Origin: Thiotrichales bacterium
GTDB lineage: Bacteria; Pseudomonadota; Gammaproteobacteria; J044
Length of the DNA: 18,959 nucleotides
Assembly: GCA_024762895.1 (NCBI GenBank)
Contig: JANTGN010000027.1
Coordinates: 1-18,959, forward strand
Reading direction: 5' to 3'
Notes under the pieces: model-generated
The model's database searches: none
Seen by the model: only the letters and a program-made list of their open reading frames with translations
Told to the model about the DNA's origin: nothing
Shown: piece after piece, positions 1 through 7,141 of the stretch
How the letters are laid out: each line of letters begins with the position of its first letter
Numbering within the stretch: position 1 is the first letter of the stretch
Position numbers and translations under genes: made by a program

Positions 1-711
1 ACCAAGGTCACCGAGATCATTCCTGAGAAGAAGGGCCTCAAGGTTCGATTCGAGGGCAAGAATGCTCCCGAGGAAGATGTCTTTGATCGTGTACTGGTTG
101 CCATCGGCCGTTCACCGAATGGCAAGCTGATCGATGCCGAGAAGGCGGGGGTCATGGTCGATGAACGCGGCTTCATCTCGGTCGATAAACAGCAGCACAC
201 CAATGTCGATCATATCTATGCCATCGGTGACATCGTCGGCCAGCCCATGCTGGCGCACAAGGCGACCTACGAGGCTGTGATCGCCGCTGAGGTCATCTGC
301 GGCATGAAGTCATTCTTCGACGCCCGCACCATTCCTTCCGTCGCCTATACCGATCCCGAGGTGGCATGGATGGGGTTGAGCGAGACCGAGGCCACCGAGC
401 AGGGTGTGGAATTCGAAAAAGGCATCTTCCCCTGGGCGGCCAGTGGCCGCAGCCTGAGTATCGGTCGTAATGAGGGCCTGACCAAGGTTCTGTTCGGTGA
501 AGACGGCCGTATCATCGGCGCCGGTATCACCGGCCCTAACGCCGGTGAGCTCATCGGCGAGGCAGTGCTGGCGCTGGAAATGGGGGCCGATGCCGAGGAT
601 ATCGGCCTGACCATACATCCGCATCCGACCCTGTCGGAGACCTTCAAGTTTGCTGCCGAGGTGGCCGAAGGGGTTTGTACGGATATTTATATGCCGAAGA
701 AAAAGAAGTAG
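1..711 (+). CDS. lpdA: Dihydrolipoamide dehydrogenase (E3), C-terminal part; 5' end outside the window
   Basis: Open frame from base 1 to a TAG stop; the first visible ATG (154) is internal, so the gene begins left of the window. About 236 residues are visible, half of a usual 470-residue E3. Seen: an NAD-domain edge (VLVAIGRSPN), the FAD-site segment with YAIGDIVGQPMLAHKA, and the dimerisation domain with the catalytic-base motif HPHPTLSE near the C-terminus. The protein ends in a lysine-rich tail (MPKKKK). E3 reoxidises dihydrolipoyl groups of the pyruvate and 2-oxoglutarate dehydrogenase complexes using FAD and NAD+, in the cytoplasm. The redox-active disulfide lies in the missing N-terminal half, so a related FAD disulfide reductase cannot be wholly excluded, but the C-terminal motif fits LpdA well. 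Its last codons carry the left copy of the 39-bp repeat. Confidence 0.95.
   Translation, partial: TKVTEIIPEKKGLKVRFEGKNAPEEDVFDRVLVAIGRSPNGKLIDAEKAGVMVDERGFISVDKQQHTNVDHIYAIGDIVGQPMLAHKATYEAVIAAEVICGMKSFFDARTIPSVAYTDPEVAWMGLSETEATEQGVEFEKGIFPWAASGRSLSIGRNEGLTKVLFGEDGRIIGAGITGPNAGELIGEAVLALEMGADAEDIGLTIHPHPTLSETFKFAAEVAEGVCTDIYMPKKKK
663..701 (+). repeat. 39-bp direct repeat, left copy (inside lpdA 3' end)
   Basis: Thirty-nine bases are identical, base for base, to 18399-18437 in the same orientation. The repeat encodes the end of LpdA (residues AEGVCTDIYMPKK). Flanking bases 662 and 702 differ between copies. The placement, at the extreme 3' end of a housekeeping gene with the second copy 17.7 kb away, is the geometry of attL/attR sites of an integrated element. 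This function is inferred; no recombinase gene is visible. Confidence 0.9.
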
Positions 712-723
712 TCTTGGTGGAAT

Positions 724-754
724 AAAAAGGCCCCTCATGAGAGAGGCCTTTTTT
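724..754 (+). terminator. Rho-independent terminator of lpdA, probably bidirectional
   Basis: Starting 12 nt after the lpdA stop, AAAAAGGCC (724-732) pairs with GGCCTTTTT (745-753), and CTC (734-736) pairs with GAG (741-743), around an ATGA loop with one internal mismatch. The stem is followed by T residues on the plus strand and, because it starts with five A, also gives a U-tract on the minus strand. It could therefore stop both lpdA and the convergent toxin-antitoxin transcript. Confidence 0.85.
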
Positions 755-800
755 ATAGGTTTGATTGTCTATCCTCGTTAAGGCTCTATCGAGGAAAGTG

Positions 801-1062
801 CTATCTACGCGGACTTGGTCGTTTTTTCAAAGTTGTTTTATGCGCCTGTGTATAAGCATCCAATAAACGCCGTATCATTTTTGATATTGGGTATGATGTT
901 TTCCGCCCCACGTTTGAAAAATTCAACACTCTCTTTGCTGAGGCTAATGGTGATTTTCACCGTATCTTCTTTAAAGGCTAACTCGTCCGGACTGGGTAGG
1001 AAGTCAGGTACGACTTTAACCGGCCCGATCGGTTCGTAGCGGTATGTTATTTTCTTGCTCAT
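801..1062 (-). pseudogene. BrnA-like (ribbon-helix-helix) antitoxin, frameshifted
   Basis: The start at 1062 (MSKKITYRYEP) lies inside the 3' end of the upstream toxin gene, the normal layout for BrnT/BrnA-type pairs. Residues 35-51 (VKITISLSKESVEFFKR) look like the DNA-binding strand and first helix of an RHH/CopG-fold antitoxin. After residue 54 the frame is lost: the uninterrupted frame continues with unrelated residues to a stop at 838. The missing part is readable in other frames. One extra A at the run 899-902 restores KHHTQYQ, and a second at the run 878-882 restores KMIRRLLDAYTQAHK, running to a stop at 801. That gives an 87-residue protein. Both lesions are one-base losses in A-runs of the coding strand, so either true decay or homopolymer sequencing error is possible. 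If real, DNA binding may survive while the C-terminal half is altered. Confidence 0.75.
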
Positions 1063-1324
1063 AGATCTCTTTTCTTTTACGCCAATAATCCGCGCCGAAT
1101 ATCCGAATAATGCCATGACGATATGTAAACCGTACGGTTATGATGCCTTTACCGACCTTGCCAAAGTAGTAATAACGTTGTTTGTTTTGTGTGTGGGTCA
1201 TATCATCTGCAATTACACGGTTGGGATCTGCGAAAGTGTATTGGGTTTCGGCAAATGAAATGCCGTGTTTGGCTTGATTCATCAAATCCTTATTTGGATC
1301 CCACTTAAAGCTATCCATGCTCAT
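1016..1324 (-). CDS. brnT: BrnT-family ribonuclease toxin of a type II toxin-antitoxin pair
   Basis: 102 residues, the usual size for BrnT. Family-like features are seen: FKWDPNK near the N-terminus, KHGISFAE at 19-26, the central R50 region, RFTYR at 65-69, and IRIFGADYWRKRKEIYE near the end, in place of the more usual IISARxA-type stretch. BrnT toxins are RelE-fold RNases that block translation until bound by their antitoxin. Two ATG codons (1324 and 1318) can start the frame with no strong Shine-Dalgarno sequence; the longer is used here, but MDSFKWDP at 1318 is equally plausible. The 3' end overlaps the antitoxin start by 47 nt, as expected for a co-translated pair. The toxin frame is intact although the antitoxin appears damaged. 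The location between lpdA and the kinase operon suggests passenger or boundary cargo. Confidence 0.85.
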   Translation of the reverse strand: MSMDSFKWDPNKDLMNQAKHGISFAETQYTFADPNRVIADDMTHTQNKQRYYYFGKVGKGIITVRFTYRHGIIRIFGADYWRKRKEIYEQENNIPLRTDRAG

Positions 1325-1350
1325 ACCGAAAGCTTAGCAAAGTATCGCTT

Positions 1351-1366
1351 TTATATGCATATGTAA
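1351..1366. promoter_or_regulatory. Possible autoregulatory operator upstream of the toxin gene
   Basis: The 16-bp stretch TTATATGCATATGTAA is palindromic at 14 of 16 positions, with a perfect ATATGCATAT core (1353-1362), and lies about 30 nt upstream of the toxin start. RHH antitoxins of this class usually repress their own promoter at such sites. A TATAAA-like -10 overlaps it on the minus strand (1350-1355), but no well-spaced -35 is visible. The AT-rich setting makes chance palindromes more likely. Confidence 0.35.
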
Positions 1367-1465
1367 GTATGGCAATAAGTATTGAGAACCCGCCGGTCAG
1401 AATCAGTTCAGGTCTTCTAAGACTCAGCTTTTTAAATGGGGTATTGCCATTTTAGAACGTTGAAT

Positions 1466-2392
1466 TTAGCTCAATGGCCTTCCAATCCTCCCTCCCAGGA
1501 TGGTTTGTATCGCCACCGAGGCCGCCGAAGTACGATTGCTGGCACCGATCTTGGGGAACATGTGTTCCAGGTGTTTGTTGACGGTTCTCGGGCTCATGTC
1601 GAGGATGTCGGCAATCTCGCGATTGGTCTTGCCGTGTGCCAGCCATAACAGGACTTCCGCCTCGCGGTTGGTGATCGACAGGCCTTCTTCCAGCACTGAA
1701 GGGTCAATCTCGACATTGGGGGATTGGATCTTCAGGAGATATTCGTCTTCTTCATTCTGTTTGTAGTACTGCACGGTCAGCACGATCTTGTCCTGGCGTA
1801 GTGGCAGGGCGAGGTCGTGACCGGCCTGGCCATTGGGAAGCCAGCTGCTGAGCTGGTCGGCGAGTTCGACGCTGGCAGGCCCCGGTTGCTGCTGGTATTG
1901 AGACAGCAGGTCCTGGGCCTCGGGCGTGGCCCAGAGGATTCTGCCGTGGTTGTCAATGCAGAAGACATGCTGACGCATGGTATCGAGCATCTTCTGGGCG
2001 TCCATGAGCATACGGGCGCTGCTGGTATGCTGGCGTATGCGCACTAGCAACTCTTCGGGATGTATGGGTTTGACGATATAATCATTGCCGCCAGTGTCGA
2101 AGGCCTTGACGATATGTTCGACCTCGCTGAGCCCCGTCATGTAGATGACGGGCGTGAGGGGGAGTTTCTTGCGGATTTCCACGGCGCATTCGAAACCATC
2201 CATCACCGGCATCACTGCATCCAACAGGATTACGTCGGGCGTGATCTGTTCCAGCACATGCAGGGCCTGCTGACCGTTGAGGGCGATAAGAACGGCAATG
2301 CCGGCCTCATCCAGGGCCATATTGATCATGCCCAGAGAATTGGGGTCATCATCGACGACCAGGACCGTGGTTTTATCCTTGAATTTCAGCAT
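1466..2392 (-). CDS. Two-component response regulator, receiver plus LuxR-type HTH
   Basis: 308 residues. The receiver domain (about 8-120) shows the acidic pocket D14-D16, phospho-acceptor D58 in LLDAVMPVMDG, T86 in YMTG, and K108 in VKPIHPEELL. Residues about 125-235 are a less conserved linker or PAS-like segment (VFCIDNHGRILWATPEAQDLL). The C-terminal LuxR/NarL-type helix-turn-helix (about 240-305) has LSITNREAEVLLWLAHGKTNREIA followed by SPRTVNKHLEHMF. It begins 2 nt after the stop of the upstream permease-kinase gene, so the two are almost certainly cotranscribed and translationally coupled, and this is the likely phosphotransfer partner. As a LuxR-type DNA binder it is the best candidate to control the divergent porin-urt-ure series. 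The target is not shown by the sequence. Confidence 0.93.
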   Translation of the reverse strand: MLKFKDKTTVLVVDDDPNSLGMINMALDEAGIAVLIALNGQQALHVLEQITPDVILLDAVMPVMDGFECAVEIRKKLPLTPVIYMTGLSEVEHIVKAFDTGGNDYIVKPIHPEELLVRIRQHTSSARMLMDAQKMLDTMRQHVFCIDNHGRILWATPEAQDLLSQYQQQPGPASVELADQLSSWLPNGQAGHDLALPLRQDKIVLTVQYYKQNEEDEYLLKIQSPNVEIDPSVLEEGLSITNREAEVLLWLAHGKTNREIADILDMSPRTVNKHLEHMFPKIGASNRTSAASVAIQTILGGRIGRPLS

Positions 2393-2394
2393 TA

Positions 2395-5300
2395 TTATTC
2401 CGCAGTGCCATAGTGTTCATCGACGATACGTACGATGCCCGCAAGATCGCATATGTCGGCCATACTTCTGATGTCATTCACCAGGCGGGCCTTTGGGTTT
2501 TGTTTTTCGAGATGCGTGGTGCATTCAAGTACGCCCTTGAGATAACCGATCTTGGCGAAGTCCCGCAGCGCGATAATGGATTTGGGGCTGGGCAGAATCC
2601 CGGTATCCACAGGGGCTTCGTTGTTGTCGTTCGCAGGGTTCGCATCTTCCCAGCGCAACTCCATGCAGGACTGCAACTGTTCCAACAGTTTTTCCAGCCG
2701 CAGGGGCTTGGCGATGTAGGCCTGGAAGTCGGCATGTTTTTGTTGCAGATCTGCGTCTTCATAGGGATTAGCCGAGAGTATAATCACGGGCTGCTTGAAT
2801 CCGCGTCCGCGGATTCTTGATAAGAGCTCCCAACCATCCATACCGGGCAGGGATATGTCGAGTATGAAGAGATCAATTGTAAGACTCTGCAGACTATCGA
2901 GCATCTGTTCGGACGATTCAGCTTCATGTACCACGAAACCCAATGGGGCAAGGAAGTCATGAATCAGCTTGCGATGCCTGATCTCATCGTCAACCACCAT
3001 GATATGCCGTGGTCGCCCCGCGTAGCCCTGTATGTCATCCTGATTTCGGTCTATGGACAGCTTGCCGGCAACGCTGGGCAGGAATAAGGTCAGATAAAAC
3101 GCACTGCCCACGCCAGGCTCACTCTGGAATTCGAGGTTGCCCCCCATCATCTCCACCAGCAGGCGCGAGATGGGCAGGCCCAGGCCTGTGCCGCTGATCA
3201 TCCTGGCCTTACTTTCGGAGAGGCGCTCGAAGGGTTCAAATACCTTGTTCCGGTCCTGCTCGGCGATGCCGATGCCGGAGTCCTTCACCACCATACGCGC
3301 TACCTGATTACGATAACTGATGTCCAGGATTACCTGGCCCTCAAGCGTAAATTTGATGGCGTTAGATAAAAGGTTCAAGAGAATCTGGCGCAGACGTTTT
3401 TCATCGACGGTGACGAAGCGAGGCAGTTCCGGCTGACAGTCGACGAACAGCTCGATGCCCTTGCTCTCGGCGAGGGGGCGGAACATCTCGTCCAGTTGCT
3501 GAATCAGGGCGCGCAGGTCGACGGTGTCGCGATGCAGTTCAAGCTTGCGGGCCTCGATCTTGGAAATCTCCAGCAGCCCTTCGATGACGTCGGATAGATG
3601 CTCACTACTGCGCCTGATGACTGTGGCGATATTACGGTTTTTATCATCCAGACCCGCGTCGGATTCCATGAGCTGGGTATAACCGAATATGGTGTTGAGT
3701 GGAGTCCTCAGTTCGTGACTGACACCTGATAGGTAGCGAGACTTGGCCTGGTTGGCGGCGTTGGCGGTATCGCGGGCCTGCGCTAGTTCCACGGCGGTGG
3801 CCTCATGCGCCGTGACCTCGCTAGATAACAGGTCGGCATGGATCTGCGTCTCACTCAAGGCAAAACGGGCGCTGCGCTGGGCCAGTACATAAAGCCAGAT
3901 CAGGACTCCGGTGATCAACAGTAACAAAAAGAAGACCTGCCAGAGGGTGCTGCTGATTAAGGCCAATTCAGACTGTGATTTTCCTTGCTGTGCATAGAAC
4001 ACCACGGCAAGCAGGCCGGCAATGATGCCGGATGTGATCATAAAGATACCCAGGAAATGACCGGTAACGGAGTGCAGTAGCGCATTGAGGCGCTGCGGCA
4101 GTATGCGGCTGAATACAGAGGAGGTCTGTGCGGCGAGATGGGCCTCGGGCCGGCACTGATCACCGCAATGTGCATCCAGGGCGCAGCACAGGGAGCAGAT
4201 GGGGGCGTCATAGCTGGGACAATGACTCATGTCCTCATGATCGAAATGGTTCTCACAGACGCTGCATCGATGTTGTCCGTGCTCTTCGGGCGGCAGTTCA
4301 TCGGAGCGCGCGAGATAATAACGCCCACGAGTCAGCCAGGCGATAAGGGGCACGGTGATAAATGGCAGGGCCAGGGACAGGAAGGCGGCCAGCGCCTGCG
4401 GCACCGCCCCAAACAGGCCGAGGCTGGCTGCGATACCGACACAGGAGGCCAGGAACATCGAGATCACGCCCACCGGATTGATGTCGTAGAGATGACCACG
4501 GCGGAATTCTATGTGACGGGGACTCAGGCCCAGAGGTTTGTTGATGACCAGGTCCGCGACCACGCTACCGACCCAGGCCACGACGAGTATGGCATAGGTG
4601 ACCAGGATGTTCTCGAAGGCCTGATAGAGCCCCAGCTCCATCAGCATCAGGGCGATGGCGACATTGAAGAACAGCCATACGACCCGGCCAGGATGACTGT
4701 GTGTGAGCCGTGAGAAAAAATTGCCCCAGGCGATTGAGCCCGCATAGGCATTGGTGACGTTGATCTTGAGCTGGGAGATGACGACGAAGATTCCCGCAAG
4801 CCAGAGTGCGATCTCTGGATTCAGGGTGATGTAGCTGAAGGCCACGGCGTACATATGTGCCGGGTCGTTGGCCAGGCTGGCGGACATGCCGTGGTTCAGT
4901 GTCACTACAGCCAGGAAGGAACCGATGAAGAGCTTGATAATACCGATAATGACCCAACCGGGCCCGGCGCCGATCACGGCCATCCACCATTGTAGCCTGT
5001 TGCGTTTATTCGCGATGGGCATGAAACGCAGGAAATCAGCCTGTTCGCCATTCTGGGCAATCAGGGGGAAGATCACTGCAGCGGCCGCACCAAAAAGGAG
5101 CAGGTCGAACCCCTTGTCGATTGGTGCCTCGATACCGCCGAAGGCCAGCCACTCGTCGAAGGCGGAGGCTTCGTTCACGGCGATATAGATCAGCGGCAGG
5201 ATCTGCATCACCAGCCAGATGGGCTGGGTCCAGGCCTGGAACCGGGAGATGCGGGTGATGCCGTGGGTCACCAGGGGGATCACCACCAGGGCGCTGATAA

Positions 5301-5754
5301 TATAGGCGAGGGACAGCGGGATGGGTGTCAGCATATGGATAGCCATGGACATGATGGCCGCTTCCAGGGCGAAGAAGATGAAGGTAAAGGAGGCGTAGAT
5401 CAACGACGAGATCGTGGAGCCGATATAGCCGAAACCTGCACCACGTGTGAGCAGGTCGATGTCAACGCCGTCACGCGCGGCGTAATAGGTGAGGGGCAGG
5501 CCGGAGAGAAAGATAATAGCACCTACCACCAGTATCGCCCAAAAGGCATTAGTGAAGCCGTAATCCAGAGTGATGGCGCCTCCAATGGCCTCCAGGGCCA
5601 GAAAAGAAACGATGCCCAGGGCTGTATTCGCTACCCAGGCCGAGGACCAGCGTCGCGCCTTCTTGGCGGTGAAGCGCAGGGCATAGTCCTCAAGGGTCTC
5701 GTTCGCTACCCATTGATTATACTCGCGCCTGATTAGCGCAACGTCTTTCTTCAT
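2395..5754 (-). CDS. NCS1-type permease / hybrid sensor histidine kinase fusion
   Basis: 1119 residues from the chosen ATG. Order: a 12-helix NCS1 (nucleobase:cation symporter-like) permease, about 35-480, with NVTNAYAGS in the TM8 region; a Cys/His-rich segment, 492-534 (C497, C500, C512, C520, C523, C524, C530, C534); two more membrane helices (about 567-589 and 604-625); HisKA with GVSHELRTP (H680); HATPase with N798, DSGIGI (D825) and GTGLGL (855-860); a receiver with D966 and K1016; and a helical tail. No HPt histidine motif is seen. The design resembles CbrA, where an SLC5-type transporter is fused to a kinase, but here the transporter family is NCS1, whose members move uracil, cytosine, hydantoin and allantoin-like compounds. 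A role as a membrane sensor of urea or another nitrogen compound, signalling to the adjacent regulator, is inferred. The frame is open upstream to an ATG at 5934, but those 60 residues lack family features, cross the control region and would leave 42 nt to the porin gene. No candidate start has a good Shine-Dalgarno sequence. Confidence 0.93.
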   Translation of the reverse strand: MKKDVALIRREYNQWVANETLEDYALRFTAKKARRWSSAWVANTALGIVSFLALEAIGGAITLDYGFTNAFWAILVVGAIIFLSGLPLTYYAARDGVDIDLLTRGAGFGYIGSTISSLIYASFTFIFFALEAAIMSMAIHMLTPIPLSLAYIISALVVIPLVTHGITRISRFQAWTQPIWLVMQILPLIYIAVNEASAFDEWLAFGGIEAPIDKGFDLLLFGAAAAVIFPLIAQNGEQADFLRFMPIANKRNRLQWWMAVIGAGPGWVIIGIIKLFIGSFLAVVTLNHGMSASLANDPAHMYAVAFSYITLNPEIALWLAGIFVVISQLKINVTNAYAGSIAWGNFFSRLTHSHPGRVVWLFFNVAIALMLMELGLYQAFENILVTYAILVVAWVGSVVADLVINKPLGLSPRHIEFRRGHLYDINPVGVISMFLASCVGIAASLGLFGAVPQALAAFLSLALPFITVPLIAWLTRGRYYLARSDELPPEEHGQHRCSVCENHFDHEDMSHCPSYDAPICSLCCALDAHCGDQCRPEAHLAAQTSSVFSRILPQRLNALLHSVTGHFLGIFMITSGIIAGLLAVVFYAQQGKSQSELALISSTLWQVFFLLLLITGVLIWLYVLAQRSARFALSETQIHADLLSSEVTAHEATAVELAQARDTANAANQAKSRYLSGVSHELRTPLNTIFGYTQLMESDAGLDDKNRNIATVIRRSSEHLSDVIEGLLEISKIEARKLELHRDTVDLRALIQQLDEMFRPLAESKGIELFVDCQPELPRFVTVDEKRLRQILLNLLSNAIKFTLEGQVILDISYRNQVARMVVKDSGIGIAEQDRNKVFEPFERLSESKARMISGTGLGLPISRLLVEMMGGNLEFQSEPGVGSAFYLTLFLPSVAGKLSIDRNQDDIQGYAGRPRHIMVVDDEIRHRKLIHDFLAPLGFVVHEAESSEQMLDSLQSLTIDLFILDISLPGMDGWELLSRIRGRGFKQPVIILSANPYEDADLQQKHADFQAYIAKPLRLEKLLEQLQSCMELRWEDANPANDNNEAPVDTGILPSPKSIIALRDFAKIGYLKGVLECTTHLEKQNPKARLVNDIRSMADICDLAGIVRIVDEHYGTAE

Positions 5755-5976
5755 CGTCAGTGAACCGTTTACATTCCTATGTAGGGTGGCGCTACTCTCG
5801 AATGCCATTGATAGCCAATAAGCAAATTCTACACCATGCGTCATTTGACGTATGGCTCTGCGCCACTTGCCGAATTTTTTCCTTGACCGTCTCTGTATAG
5901 GCTGTGCAGCTAAGAAAGTCGCCTGGCTTTCCATGACGTTTTCGGGCCTTAGGCCTTAGCAATCGGGGAAACAGAG
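5755..5976. promoter_or_regulatory. Divergent control region between kinase and porin genes
   Basis: 222 nt separate the chosen kinase start from the porin start, so both promoters should lie here. I see no convincing sigma-54 element (GG-N10-GC) on either strand and no textbook sigma-70 pair. A TAGAAT at 5828-5833 (minus strand) could be a -10 box for the kinase operon. The 18-bp near-palindrome at 5836-5853 is the clearest operator candidate. Just before the porin RBS lies a short repeat, GGCCTTAGGCC. Confidence 0.6.
5836..5853. promoter_or_regulatory. Candidate operator, 18-bp near-palindrome
   Basis: ATGCGTCATTTGACGTAT has arms CGTCA and TGACG around TT, with outer AT/AT pairs also matching (14 of 18 positions symmetric). 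It sits about 120 nt upstream of the porin start and about 80 nt upstream of the kinase start. A dimeric LuxR-type regulator such as the one encoded at 1466-2392 binds sites of this general size, so it may act here; this is inference. I found no second clear copy elsewhere in the window. Confidence 0.45.
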
Positions 5977-7113
5977 ATGTTGAAAAAACTCAATCTAGGT
6001 CGAATGCTGCTCGCGAGTGGCGTTCTTGCAACATGCAGCACCACCGCCATGGCCGGCGCCAAGTTCGAAATCGACGATACGCGCTGGGTCAGCGTCGGGG
6101 CCGGAATTCGTGCCTCGGTCTCGGCAGCTAGTGATTCCGCGCCGGATGGCTCCACCAGCACAGACTTCACACTGGAAAATGCGCGTATCTATGTGGCCGG
6201 TCAGGTCGCCAAGGACTTCAAGTTTACCTTCAATACGGAAAAGATGTGGGGTGAATATGGAGTACTGGATGCTGTCCTTCAGTATGAACCCAGCAAGCAC
6301 TTCAATGTTTGGATTGGACGTATGCTGACTCCCGCGGACCGTATCGAGATGAACGGACCGTTTTATGGTCTGACATGGAGTCAATATACCGTTCCCTTGT
6401 ACCCCTCTGATAACGATATTAACAATGGCGCAGACGGCCTGGCAGGTACCTATGGTCGTGATGAAGGTATTACGTTCTGGGGTACGGTCGGTAAATTCCA
6501 GTATGCTGCCGGCGCCTTTGAGGGTTATCGTGGGGTTGCCAATCAGAGTGGGGATCCGCTATTCGCTACCCGACTCGCTTATAACATTTTTAACATGGAA
6601 CCTAATCCAGCTTACTTCACGAGCAGTACCTACTTTGGCAAGGCGGGAGATATCCTCACCATAGGCCTCGCTGCTCAGTATCAGGGTGATGGTTATGGAA
6701 CGGCGACAGAGTCTGGTTCGTTCTCAGGTTATGTTGTTGATGGTCTGTTCGAGAAACCCTTAAAGAACGGTTCGGTGATCACGGCTGAAGGTGAATACAA
6801 GGTGTTCGATGTGTCCACGGATGCGGTCGCCCCTGATTTTCCGATGTTTGATGGTAAGGCCTACTTTGGCACATTTGCTTATTTGTTCAGCGGCAAGGTG
6901 GGCATTGGGCAGTTCCAGCCCTATGTGCGTTATACCTATAACGATCCAACCGATGCCGATAATAGTTCTTTGGGAGAGTTGGGTGTCAATTACGTCATTG
7001 ATGGACATAACCTAAGGGTCAATCTTAACGTGACCAGTGGAGACGCCAATGCCAGTGGGCTCAAGGGTGAAGACAGTAATGCCATCCTCTTTGGTGTCCA
7101 GTATCAAATTTAA
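5977..7113 (+). CDS. Outer-membrane porin, probably for urea or short-chain amides (FmdC-like)
   Basis: 378 residues. A signal peptide is seen: a lysine-rich start, hydrophobic core, and cleavage after AMA (residue 26). The mature part is rich in alternating, aromatic and Gly/Asp segments typical of a beta-barrel. It closes with a strand ending GVQYQI, with Ile in place of the usual terminal Phe. A GGGGAA stretch lies just upstream of the start. Urt urea-transport loci in many proteobacteria begin with a porin of this kind, and FmdC of methylotrophs is the named short-chain amide porin. Selectivity for urea here is inferred from being the first gene before urtA, with only 28 nt between them. 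It is probably the leader gene of the long plus-strand transcript. A general or phosphate-type porin remains possible from sequence alone. Confidence 0.82.
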   Translation: MLKKLNLGRMLLASGVLATCSTTAMAGAKFEIDDTRWVSVGAGIRASVSAASDSAPDGSTSTDFTLENARIYVAGQVAKDFKFTFNTEKMWGEYGVLDAVLQYEPSKHFNVWIGRMLTPADRIEMNGPFYGLTWSQYTVPLYPSDNDINNGADGLAGTYGRDEGITFWGTVGKFQYAAGAFEGYRGVANQSGDPLFATRLAYNIFNMEPNPAYFTSSTYFGKAGDILTIGLAAQYQGDGYGTATESGSFSGYVVDGLFEKPLKNGSVITAEGEYKVFDVSTDAVAPDFPMFDGKAYFGTFAYLFSGKVGIGQFQPYVRYTYNDPTDADNSSLGELGVNYVIDGHNLRVNLNVTSGDANASGLKGEDSNAILFGVQYQI

Positions 7114-7141
7114 TGAAGCATAAAACACAGGAGCTTTAATC

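Noticed and set aside
772..795. Inverted repeat TCCTCG...CGAGGA downstream of the antitoxin
   Set aside because: Only 6 bp with a 12-nt loop and no T-tract on either strand; the hairpin at 724-754 is the better terminator.
5864..5880. TGGC...TTGC resembling a sigma-54 promoter before the porin
   Set aside because: Ten bases separate the two boxes instead of seven, so the -24/-12 spacing is wrong. A minus-strand TTGGC...GGC near 5805-5820 also misses the spacing by one.
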